Both the position numbers and the translations under genes were made by a program. A stretch of 64,000 nt of DNA from Kitasatospora humi (GTDB lineage Bacteria; Actinomycetota; Actinomycetes; Streptomycetales; Streptomycetaceae), in assembly GCF_020907985.1 (NCBI RefSeq), contig NZ_JAJJPA010000019.1, positions 62,001 to 126,000 of the forward strand, given 5' to 3'. Each line of letters begins with the position of its first letter. Positions within the stretch are counted from its first letter, which is position 1. The notes beneath the pieces are model-generated. The model saw nothing but the letters and a program-made list of their open reading frames with translations. It had not been told where the DNA came from and made no database searches. Of the stretch, positions 18,860 to 27,702 are shown one piece after another.

Positions 18860-18863
18860 TGAT
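18858..18863 (+). promoter_or_regulatory. -10 hexamer, leaderless transcript
   Basis: TATGAT lies exactly 7 nt before ATG 18871, so transcription should start at or next to the start codon. This supports ATG 18871 over ATG 18859, whose codon overlaps the hexamer. Confidence 0.55.
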
Positions 18864-18870
18864 CGACCTC

Positions 18871-19614
18871 ATGTCTCGCTATGACCCGTCGGCCTTTCCC
18901 CCGTTCGCAGTCACGGTCGATCTTGTGGTGCTGACGGTCCGCGAGCACGAACTCTGCGCACTGCTGGTGCGGCGGGGTGAGCCTCCTTTCCAGGGGTATT
19001 GGGCACTGCCGGGGGGCTTCGTGCGCCCCGACGAGGGCCTGGGCGAGGCGGCCTCCCGCGAGTTGGCGGAGGAGACCGGCCTGCGCGCACACACCTCGGG
19101 CGGCCAGATCGCGGTCGGCGCACACCTTGAGCAGCTGGCCACCTACGGACACCCCCAGCGCGACCCGCGCATGCGAGTGGTGAGCGTGGCTCATCTGGCG
19201 CTGGCCCCGGACCTGCCCACCCCGAAGCCCGGCGGCGACGCCCGGGGCGCGCGGTGGGCGCCCGTCCGTGAACTGCTCGGCCCGGCCGAAGCAGACCGTG
19301 AACCGCTCGCCTTCGACCATGCGCTGATCCTCGCCGACGGGGTCGAGCGGGCCCGCTCGAAGATCGAGTACTCGGCGCTCGCCACCGCCTTCTGCCCGGA
19401 GGAGTTCACGGTCGGCGAGCTGCGCCGGGTCTACGAAGCGGTCTGGGGCGTGGCACTCGATCCGCGCAACTTCCACCGCAAGGTCACTGGGACGCCGGGC
19501 TTCCTGGTCCCGTCCGGTGGTACCACGACCCGTCAGGGCGGCCGTCCGGCCCAGCTGTTCGCGGCCGGTGGCGCTACCGTGCTCAATCCGCCGATGCTGC
19601 GTCCCGAATCCTGA
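18871..19614 (+). CDS. Nudix hydrolase with C-terminal winged helix, NrtR-like regulator
   Basis: 247 residues. The Nudix box is complete (Gly49, Glu55, Arg63-Glu64, Glu67-Glu68, Gly70), within [20 protein letters not shown] and the following EETG. The C-terminal 80 residues ([23 protein letters not shown]) match the winged helix of the NrtR family, where a Nudix domain senses ADP-ribose-type ligands and the helix binds DNA. An intact box means it may also hydrolyse its ligand. The dyad at its promoter fits autoregulation. NAD genes are not adjacent, so the regulon is unknown. Confidence 0.85.
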   Translation: MSRYDPSAFPPFAVTVDLVVLTVREHELCALLVRRGEPPFQGYWALPGGFVRPDEGLGEAASRELAEETGLRAHTSGGQIAVGAHLEQLATYGHPQRDPRMRVVSVAHLALAPDLPTPKPGGDARGARWAPVRELLGPAEADREPLAFDHALILADGVERARSKIEYSALATAFCPEEFTVGELRRVYEAVWGVALDPRNFHRKVTGTPGFLVPSGGTTTRQGGRPAQLFAAGGATVLNPPMLRPES

Positions 19615-19784
19615 CGCGGCATCACGCCGGTCCGACGCGGCCGTCCCCTGATCGGGTGAGACGGGCTGCGAACTGGCCTGCGTCGCCTGCACAATGCCCG
19701 AAAAGCCCTGGTGCGCCGCCTAGGGTGCTGAATTCGGAGCGGCTGAGCCGCCAGGGCAGCAGAGCATGGTGGGAGCAGCCAGTG

Positions 19785-21578
19785 ATGATCCAGGCCAGAG
19801 GACTCACGAAGGTCTACCGTCGTGGCCGCCGCCCGGCCGTCCTCGATCTCGGTTTCGACGTCGGACCCGGTTCCGTGACCGCCCTGCTCGGCCCCGAGGG
19901 CGTCGGCAAGACCACAACCCTGCGCCTGATGCTTCAGCTGGAGCACGGCCTCGGCGTGACGCTCTTCGACGGCCGGACCTACCGTCGGCTGCGGTGCCCC
20001 GAGCGGGAGGTAGGCGTACTGCTGCCGACCGCTCACCCGGGATTCGGCAGTCCCGGCCGCACGGCCCGCGGGCACCTGCGGATGCTGGCCGCCGCGGTCG
20101 GTGTGCCGGCGCGCCGGGTCGATGAGCTGCTGGAGCAGACCAGGCTGGCGGGTGCGGCCGACCAGCGGTTGCGCACCTTCTCCGTCGAGATGGCCCGGCG
20201 CCTCGCGATTGCGGCCGCCCTGCTCGGCGAGCCCGGAACGCTCCTGCTGGATGCCCCGACCGCCGAGGTGCCAGCACACGCGCTGGAGTGGCTGCACTCG
20301 TTCATCCGGTCGTTTCCCGCAGGCGGCGGATCGGTGCTGTTCACCACCCGCAGCCCGCAGGAGGCCGCACTCCTGGCCGATCGCGTGGTGACCCTGGCCG
20401 ACGGACAGCAGGTCGCCGACCAGCCGGTCTCCGAGTTCCGGCGGACCCGCTTGCATCCGGAGGTCGCGGTCCGTGGACCGCAGATGGCCCGGCTCGCAGA
20501 CCTGCTGACCGAGCAGGGCGCCGCCGTTCGTCAGGAGGGCGGCGCGGGCCTCGCCGTCAGTGGCTTGGCGCGCACCGAGATCGGCGAGCTCGCCTATCGC
20601 AACGGCATCATGTTGCACGAACTCGCCGACCGCGTGGCCGAGCAGCCGGCTCCGCGTCCGGCCCGCCCGATGCGGGTCCGGTTGGCGCCCGCCCCGATGG
20701 TCAAGCTGCGCCGGATGGCTGCGATCGCCGTGCGAGGCCGACCGGCCCTGCCCGCGCTCCGCCCGCCGACGCCCGGCCCAGCGCGGGAGGCGTCGCCCAC
20801 GATCGAGCTACCGCCAGTCCTGGACCCACTGCCGTCGGCTGTCGCGCAAGCCATCGCCGGTCCACCGGACTTCGCCCCAGGGGCCTGGCCCGCTGAGGCG
20901 GCGGCCGTCGAGTCGTTCGCCTCGACCGGCGCGCCGGTTGTCGTCATCTCGCAACCGCCCGCTCCGGACAGCGCCACCGGGGTGCTCGACGACGCAGCAC
21001 GGCCGGCAGTGGCTTCCCGGCAGCCCGCCTCCGTGACCGAGGGTGCCGCCGCCCCCTCAACCGACCCGACGCACGAGGCGCGGCCCATGACTCATGACGC
21101 ACCGGTCGTGACGCATGAGGCGTCGTCAACGACCTATGAGGCGTCACTCGTGACGCAGGAAGCACCGCTCCTGGCCGTGCTCGCCTCGTTCGACGAGGCG
21201 CCGCCCGCTGCCCTGCCCGCCTGGAGCACCGAGGCACCCGTCGCCGGTCTCGCTGCCCCCGGAGTCGAGCCGGCCATCGCCCCCGGCCACCTGATCAACC
21301 CCGGTGCCCTCCCGGGCGCCGGCCCCCTCGTCGCCGAGGGGCTGCCCGACGACACCGCGCCCGCTGCCGTGCCCTCCCCGACCCCGCTGCCGCCCACCCC
21401 CGACCTCGAACCGCTGTCCGTCGGCGAACCGCTGTCCGTTGGTGAGCGCCTGTCCGTCGGCGAACCGCTGTCCGTTGGTGAGCGCCTGCCCGTCGGCGAA
21501 CCGCTGCCCAGCGGCGAGTCCCTGGCCACCAGCCATGATCCGCAGCCCCTGACCGGGCCCGACCACTGGAACGGGTGA
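19785..21578 (+). CDS. ABC transporter nucleotide-binding protein, catalytically degenerate, long disordered tail
   Basis: 597 residues. The N-terminal about 220 residues are an ABC ATPase fold with intact Walker A (GPEGVGKTT, 36-44). The other motifs have decayed: signature SVEM (133-136) instead of SGGQ, Walker B LLLDAP with Ala157 in place of the catalytic Glu, and H-loop Arg189 (TTRS) instead of His. ATP hydrolysis is therefore doubtful. Residues from about 300 on are Pro/Ala-rich and disordered, with octapeptide-like and SVGEPL repeats. The membrane partner starts 4 nt downstream. ATG 19785 is used; GTG 19782 is possible. Confidence 0.85.
   Translation: MIQARGLTKVYRRGRRPAVLDLGFDVGPGSVTALLGPEGVGKTTTLRLMLQLEHGLGVTLFDGRTYRRLRCPEREVGVLLPTAHPGFGSPGRTARGHLRMLAAAVGVPARRVDELLEQTRLAGAADQRLRTFSVEMARRLAIAAALLGEPGTLLLDAPTAEVPAHALEWLHSFIRSFPAGGGSVLFTTRSPQEAALLADRVVTLADGQQVADQPVSEFRRTRLHPEVAVRGPQMARLADLLTEQGAAVRQEGGAGLAVSGLARTEIGELAYRNGIMLHELADRVAEQPAPRPARPMRVRLAPAPMVKLRRMAAIAVRGRPALPALRPPTPGPAREASPTIELPPVLDPLPSAVAQAIAGPPDFAPGAWPAEAAAVESFASTGAPVVVISQPPAPDSATGVLDDAARPAVASRQPASVTEGAAAPSTDPTHEARPMTHDAPVVTHEASSTTYEASLVTQEAPLLAVLASFDEAPPAALPAWSTEAPVAGLAAPGVEPAIAPGHLINPGALPGAGPLVAEGLPDDTAPAAVPSPTPLPPTPDLEPLSVGEPLSVGERLSVGEPLSVGERLPVGEPLPSGESLATSHDPQPLTGPDHWNG
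21414..21521 (+). repeat. 18/36-bp in-frame repeats in ABC tail
   Basis: Six 18-bp units encode LSVGEP and LSVGER alternately. The first two 36-bp pairs are identical, indicating recent duplication. Only the disordered tail is affected. Confidence 0.85.
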
Positions 21579-21582
21579 TCGC

Positions 21583-22410
21583 ATGCGAGCCCTCGCCTAC
21601 GAAGGCCGCCGCCTGCTCGCGATCCGGAGCACCTGGCTGATCCTGGCGACCGCCGTGCTGGTCCAGGCAGCGGTCACGGTACTGCTCGCCCACCGCGCAG
21701 GCCCGGCGGAGCTCCGGATGCCACAGCTGGTCCGGACCCTCACCACCACGTTGCCGCTGCTCCCGGTCCCGCTCGCCGGGTTGACCGCCGGCCTGCTCGG
21801 CGCCCTCGCCGCTGATCACGAGGTACGCCAGCCCGGCCTCGCCGCCTCGCAGGTCCGCTACCTGACCCGGATGCGCCTGCTGCTCGCCAAGCTGGGCATG
21901 GTCGGCGCGGTCGCCGCCGTCCTGGCCGCCGTTTCGCTGCTGGTCGACGCCGTCATCGTGCGGCTGGTCCGACCGTCGACGGCATACGTCCTCACCGTCG
22001 GAGAGGTCGGAAACATCGGACAGCCGCAGGCGAACCACTGGCGGTTGAGCGTGCTGCTCGCCTTCACCGCGGTGGTGGTCGCGGCCGGCTGGTTGGGGCT
22101 GCTGGCCGCCGCGGTGTCCCGCAGCGCCGTGGTCGGCTTCCTGCTGTTCTGCGCACTGCCCATGCTGGTCGAGGTGGTGGCCGACATGCCGTTGTTGCGT
22201 CGGCTGGGCGACGCGGGGTTGCCCCTGGTGGCCCAGATGGCCCATCTCACCCGGACGGCCAGGGTGCCGTGGACCGAGTCGGCGTCGGTGCCGCTGGACG
22301 TCCTGGACCCGATCGCCCAGCCGGTCCCCGTGCTCGGATCCCTGCTGCTGCCGGTCAGCCTGCTGCTCATCCTCTGCCTTCTGCTCCAGGTCCGCCGCCG
22401 CTCCTTCTGA
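21583..22410 (+). CDS. ABC-2 type membrane protein
   Basis: 275 residues with about six hydrophobic segments (about 15-33, 50-75, 100-128, 150-175, 180-200, 245-268). It is the membrane partner of the degenerate ABC protein, whose stop lies 4 nt upstream. Such pairs lie directly upstream of whiH in streptomycetes, but their substrate is unknown. If the ATPase is inactive, the pair may act as a membrane complex that is not a classical transporter. Confidence 0.8.
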   Translation: MRALAYEGRRLLAIRSTWLILATAVLVQAAVTVLLAHRAGPAELRMPQLVRTLTTTLPLLPVPLAGLTAGLLGALAADHEVRQPGLAASQVRYLTRMRLLLAKLGMVGAVAAVLAAVSLLVDAVIVRLVRPSTAYVLTVGEVGNIGQPQANHWRLSVLLAFTAVVVAAGWLGLLAAAVSRSAVVGFLLFCALPMLVEVVADMPLLRRLGDAGLPLVAQMAHLTRTARVPWTESASVPLDVLDPIAQPVPVLGSLLLPVSLLLILCLLLQVRRRSF

Positions 22411-22415
22411 CTCAG

Positions 22416-22580
22416 GCCCGCCGCCCGACCCAGGCTCGGCACCCCGCCCCCGGGTGGCCCGCCTCCCTGACCCCGGCCCCGGCACCCCGCCCCCGGTGGC
22501 CCGCCGCCCGACCCAGGCCCCGGCACCCCGCCCCGGGCGGCCCGCCTCCCTGACCCCGGTCCGCCCTCCGAGCCCGACCT
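22416..22580. repeat. Four 41-42-bp GC-rich repeats
   Basis: Units begin with GCCCGCC(G/T)CCCGACCC-like sequence and contain CGGCACCCCGCCCC. Copies 1 and 3 are most alike, as are 2 and 4, so the array grew by duplication of a two-unit block. Confidence 0.75.
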
Positions 22581-22810
22581 CCTGACCCCAGGCCCGACGT
22601 CGCACCGTCCAACGCGTGGCGAGCGCCCCCCAGCAGGGAGTGAGCGCCTCGGATCCCGGTCTCGCCCTCCTCTCCCACGCCCACTGCAGTGGACACAGTC
22701 CGTCAGAAGCCAGTACGAAGCAGGCAACTTCCAGATCGCTACGGCCATTTCCGCTTGCTAAGAAGTCAATGGTTCAGCCTCGGGCGATCACCCTTTCGTG
22801 TGCTTTTCAC

Positions 22811-22839
22811 GAGAATCCTCAAGCCGCGCGCGCCGATCG
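22811..22839 (+). promoter_or_regulatory. Possible sigma-WhiG promoter of whiH
   Basis: GCCGATCG at 22832-22839 matches 6 of 8 bases of the WhiG -10 consensus GCCGATAA. With 15-nt spacing the -35 would be GAAT, a poor match to TAAA. whiH is known to be WhiG-dependent in S. coelicolor. Start GTG is only 14 nt downstream. Confidence 0.3.
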
Positions 22840-22853
22840 CCGACAAAGGACGT

Positions 22854-23732
22854 GTGAGTACCCTTGCGCACCCCGCCATCACCGCCGCCCGCACTGCCGA
22901 GGCCCCCGCGCCCGGTGCTGCCGAGCTCGACCGTTTCTCCTACGCCGATCGGCCGACCCCGCCCGTCCCCCGTTGGGACGGCGCGGAGAGCGACCTCGCC
23001 AGGGTCGGCCGCAAGACCACCAGCAGTCGTGGCCGCGGGCTGCACGGGCAGCTCGTCCAGCAGCTCGGCCAGATGATCGTCTCCGGTGATCTGGGCGCCG
23101 ACCGCCCACTGGTCCCGGAGGAGATCGGGCAGCGGTTCGAGGTCTCCCGCACCGTGGTCCGCGAGTCGCTGCGCGTCCTGGAGGCCAAGGGCCTGGTCAG
23201 CGCCCGGCCGAACGTGGGCACCCGGGTCCGCCCGGTGGGCGACTGGAACCTGCTGGACCCGGACATCATCGAGTGGCGCGCCTTCGGTCCGCAGCGCGAG
23301 GAGCAGCGCCGGGAGCTGTTCGAGATGCGCTGGGCGATCGAGCCGCTGGCCGCCCGGCTGGCGGCCGGTCACGGGCGCGAGGACATCCAGCAGCGGCTGG
23401 CCGAGCTGACCGAGATCATGAGCGCGGCATCCGCCCAGGGCGACCTGATCACCTTCTCGCGGGCCGACGCCGAGCTGCACGCACTGGTCCTGCAGATGGC
23501 CGGCAACCGGATGCTGGAACACCTGTCCGGCATCGTGGCCGCGGCGCTGCAGGTCAGCGGCGGTCCGGCGACCGCTTGTGAGCGACTCTCGGAGAGCTCG
23601 GTGGCGGTGCACGGCCGCCTGGTGGACGCCATCGGCGGCGGTGACGGCGCGGCGGCCGAGGCCGCGATGCGCACCCTGCTGACCGTCCATCCGGACGTGG
23701 AGCACGCGGTCCCCGCGCCCCGCGAGCACTGA
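22854..23732 (+). CDS. whiH: Sporulation regulator WhiH, GntR/FadR family
   Basis: 292 residues. A winged helix-turn-helix lies at about 60-125 (VPEEIGQRFEVSRTVVRESL), followed by an FCD ligand-binding domain (about 155-275). The position directly upstream of hrdB is that of WhiH in S. coelicolor, which acts in aerial hyphae during sporulation septation and represses its own gene. GTG 22854 has AAAGGA at 22845-22850. The first 55 residues are poorly conserved and probably flexible. The effector is unknown. Confidence 0.88.
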   Translation: MSTLAHPAITAARTAEAPAPGAAELDRFSYADRPTPPVPRWDGAESDLARVGRKTTSSRGRGLHGQLVQQLGQMIVSGDLGADRPLVPEEIGQRFEVSRTVVRESLRVLEAKGLVSARPNVGTRVRPVGDWNLLDPDIIEWRAFGPQREEQRRELFEMRWAIEPLAARLAAGHGREDIQQRLAELTEIMSAASAQGDLITFSRADAELHALVLQMAGNRMLEHLSGIVAAALQVSGGPATACERLSESSVAVHGRLVDAIGGGDGAAAEAAMRTLLTVHPDVEHAVPAPREH

Positions 23733-24121
23733 GCGGGTCGGCCACGGACCTGCTGGACGTGAGCAGAGCCCTCCGGCGACCCGCGCACCCGCGTCCGGGA
23801 CCGTCCGGGGGGCCCGCCGCCGGGCCCGTCCGGGCTCCGCAGGGCAGTGTGTGACCTGTGCCACGAGCGGCATGCGTAACACTTGGGGAGCGGCAGCGAT
23901 GTGTACGGAGCGGAAGCAGCTCCGGAATACCCGCGCCATGTCAGAATGCTGTGTTGGTCTGCGGCGCTGCTGCCGTCCTACAAACCAGCGTCCTGCAAGC
24001 CCAGTCCTCAAGTCCGAGCCGGTCGGAAAGCCCCGCCTGTCCCCGCGGCAGGTGCTCCTTCCACGCCCTCTCGGGCGGTCCGGTACGGGTTCGAGTCCAC
24101 TCTTCGTCCGAGAGGTTGTTC
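23733..24121. other. hrdB upstream region
   Basis: Contains the candidate ECF-type promoter (23850-23880) and a leader of about 235 nt. Short open frames here lack features of genes. A tRNA T-loop-like GGTTCGAGTCC at 24088-24098 has no matching tRNA arms. Confidence 0.55.
23850..23880 (+). promoter_or_regulatory. Candidate ECF-type hrdB promoter
   Basis: TGTGACC (23850-23856) and CGTAAC (23875-23880) are 18 nt apart. CGTAAC is a common ECF -10 element. In Streptomyces the ECF sigma factor ShbA is known to drive hrdB; the assignment of this exact site is my inference. Confidence 0.4.
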
Positions 24122-25762
<1,641 letters not shown>

Positions 25763-25779
25763 TCGCACGTCGTCAGGTG

Positions 25780-25821
25780 GGCCGAGGGCCCGGAACGGTT
25801 CGCCGTTCCGGGCCCTCGGCC
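25780..25821 (+). terminator. hrdB terminator
   Basis: Perfect 19-bp arms (25780-25798 and 25803-25821) around a TTCG loop, 17 nt after the hrdB stop, followed by GTTT. Confidence 0.85.
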
Positions 25822-25966
25822 GTTTCCGACAATCCGGGGTGTCAGCCGGGTGGACGCTCCGAGTCACTCGTCCGGGTGGCCGGCGGTGCATCGCCGAGCA
25901 CACAGGGTGAGAATCTGACTACGCTATGGCGGTTGCCCGCTGTCGAACCGCTCGGAGTGTGCTGTG

Positions 25967-26845
25967 ATGTCCGTCTCGTCCGTTCCGTCCCGTGGTGGTC
26001 TCCGTCGCACTGTCCGGCCGCAGTCCGGCCGCCGGCGGGTCGCCGTGCTGACCCTGCTCGCCGTGCTGCCGACCGCGCTGGTCTCCCTGGGGGCCTCGCC
26101 CGCCCATGCCGACCGGCGGATCATCGGCGGCTCGATGGACAGCACCGACCAGCATCCGTGGATGGTGGCAGTGGCCAGCCGGGCCCAGTTCGGGAACACC
26201 CGCTCCGGCCAGTTCTGCGGCGGAACCCTGGTGTCACCCACCAAGGTGGTCACTGCCGCGCACTGCTTCTACGACGACCAGAGCGGCAAGCAGGTCGAGC
26301 GCCCGGGGCTGAAGGTCCTGGTGGGCCGGACCGATCTGACCGGGCGGCTGGGGCAGGAGGTGCCGGTCACCAACGTCTGGATCCACCCGCAGTACTCGTT
26401 CGAGGAGAACATGCAGGACGTGGCGGTGCTCACGCTGCAGACCCCCCAGTCGGACCGGGCCGTGCTGCCGATGGTCGACCAGGGCGAGACGGCGCCGTAC
26501 GTTCCGGGTACCCAGGCCACGGTGTACGGCTGGGGCGACACCAGCGGGCGTGGCAGCTACGCCGTCACGCTGCACAGCGTCGACGTGCCGATGGTGTCCG
26601 ATGACGAGTGCGCGCGCGACTACTCGGGCGGCCAGGAGGGCAACTTCGACGCCAGGGGCATGGTCTGCGCCGGTGAGGCGCGCGGCGGCAAGGACGCCTG
26701 CCAGGGCGACAGCGGCGGCCCGCTGGTGGTGAACGGTCGGCTGGTCGGGCTGGTCAGCTGGGGCACCGGCTGCGCCGAGGCCGGGCACCCGGGGGTCTAC
26801 ACCCGGCTGTCGGCGGTGGCGGATGCGGTGCGTGGCCGACTCTGA
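25967..26845 (+). CDS. Secreted trypsin-like serine protease (S1)
   Basis: 292 residues. A long signal peptide with RRR before the hydrophobic stretch ends near Ala48 (SPAHA); a Tat or Sec route is possible. The mature enzyme begins after Arg51 with IIGG, implying trypsin-like activation. The triad is His99 (TAAHC), Asp151 and Ser249 (GDSGGP); Asp243 in the S1 pocket predicts cleavage after Arg or Lys. Six Cys could form disulphides. GGAG lies at 25954-25957; GTG 25964 is an alternative start. A protease gene at this position after hrdB is also found in S. coelicolor. Confidence 0.9.
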   Translation: MSVSSVPSRGGLRRTVRPQSGRRRVAVLTLLAVLPTALVSLGASPAHADRRIIGGSMDSTDQHPWMVAVASRAQFGNTRSGQFCGGTLVSPTKVVTAAHCFYDDQSGKQVERPGLKVLVGRTDLTGRLGQEVPVTNVWIHPQYSFEENMQDVAVLTLQTPQSDRAVLPMVDQGETAPYVPGTQATVYGWGDTSGRGSYAVTLHSVDVPMVSDDECARDYSGGQEGNFDARGMVCAGEARGGKDACQGDSGGPLVVNGRLVGLVSWGTGCAEAGHPGVYTRLSAVADAVRGRL

Positions 26846-26878
26846 CCGCTGAGCTGCCGGTCGGGGGCGGATACGACG

Positions 26879-26910
26879 CCGGGCGGCAGGCCTGTCAGCC
26901 TGCCGCCCGG
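26879..26910. terminator. Bidirectional terminator
   Basis: 13-bp arms (26879-26891 and 26898-26910) with loop CTGTCA, between the convergent protease and zinc-ribbon genes. Confidence 0.7.
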
Positions 26911-26961
26911 TGGCCGGCCCGCAAGGGCCGACCTCAGCACGTCAAGGGGAGCGTCGAACGC

Positions 26962-27192
26962 TCAGCGCTCATCGTTGGCGGCCGAGGCCGCCGTGGTGGC
27001 GAGACGACCGCTCTCGTCCTGTATTTCCACGGCGATCTTCTTGAGCTCCGGCTCGAACTTCCGCCCGTGGTGGGCGCAGAACAGCAGCTCTCCGCCACTG
27101 GCCAGAACGACGCGCAGGTAGGCCTGGGCGCCGCAGCGGTCGCAGCGGTCAGCCGCGGTGAGCGGGCTCGCAGGTGTCAGAACAGTAGTCAC
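26962..27192 (-). CDS. Small zinc-ribbon-like protein, DUF7455 type
   Basis: 76 residues from GTG 27192, with GAGGCGAC just upstream. CDRCGAQAYLRVVL and LLFCAHHGRKFEPEL give two knuckles (CxxC and CxHH) that should bind one zinc. Short proteins of this type are common near sigma-factor and gyrase-type genes in actinobacteria; their role is not known. The C-terminal 25 residues are likely flexible. Convergent with the protease gene. Confidence 0.8.
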   Translation of the reverse strand: MTTVLTPASPLTAADRCDRCGAQAYLRVVLASGGELLFCAHHGRKFEPELKKIAVEIQDESGRLATTAASAANDER

Positions 27193-27702
27193 GTCGCCTC
27201 TTCTCTAGCTCGACGAGCTGTCGTACCAGGGTCAACATCCAACCAGGCCGAAAACGTTCCCGCTCGTGGCTTTTCTTCTCTGAGGATTCTGCTGTGTTGA
27301 TGAGGACGTGCCCCGGGCGCCGGTGGTTCATGCGCGCCGGAAACCGCGACCTGTCTATCACTCGAACGCACCTTCGAACTGTTGTCCGAAGGTGGGCGTA
27401 GCATAATCCCGTACCGGGTTGGAGCATAAGCCCCGTCCCGAGCACCCGGTAGCCTGCATCGTGGCAGCTCCAGCGCTCGCGACCGCCTCGACGATCCGCC
27501 AGGATCCGTCGGACGCGGGCGAGATGGCGCTCTCCCGCCCAGTCCCAGGTGCCGTTCGTGTTCGCGCAGCGCGTACAAGCCGCGGAGCCGTGCGCGGGCC
27601 ACGCGACGCCTGGTCGGAGCGTGGTAACGGAGCACCGGCGGGAACCTGCCACAGCAGCAGTCGGCCGGACCGAGTCAGAGTCTCTTGGAGGAGTGCACCG
27701 CC
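27193..27702. other. Divergent region upstream of parE
   Basis: About 510 bp between the zinc-ribbon gene and parE. It contains a LexA-box-like sequence and a less GC-rich stretch with TAGCATAAT at 27399-27407, a possible -10 region. Open frames here show no protein-like features. Confidence 0.5.
27362..27377. promoter_or_regulatory. LexA (SOS) box-like site
   Basis: TCGAACGCACCTTCGA differs from the actinobacterial consensus TCGAAC-N4-GTTCGA at one base. It lies 340 nt before parE and 170 nt before the divergent zinc-ribbon gene. Confidence 0.4.

Larger units (their letters stand above)
22411..22853. other. Intergenic region upstream of whiH
   Basis: The left half is a GC-rich repeat array (22416-22580). 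From about 22680 to 22850 the DNA is less GC-rich and should contain the whiH promoter. Confidence 0.6.

Noticed and set aside
22852-22854. GTG at 22852 as whiH start
   Set aside because: It is followed at once by TGA in that frame; the coding frame begins at GTG 22854.
24088-24098. GGTTCGAGTCC resembling a tRNA T-loop upstream of hrdB
   Set aside because: No pairing T-stem, anticodon arm or acceptor stem can be built around it. No tRNA or rRNA gene was found in the window.
27149-27652. Minus-strand frame of 167 codons upstream of parE
   Set aside because: It overlaps the start of the zinc-ribbon gene and a promoter-like less GC-rich region, and has no family features.
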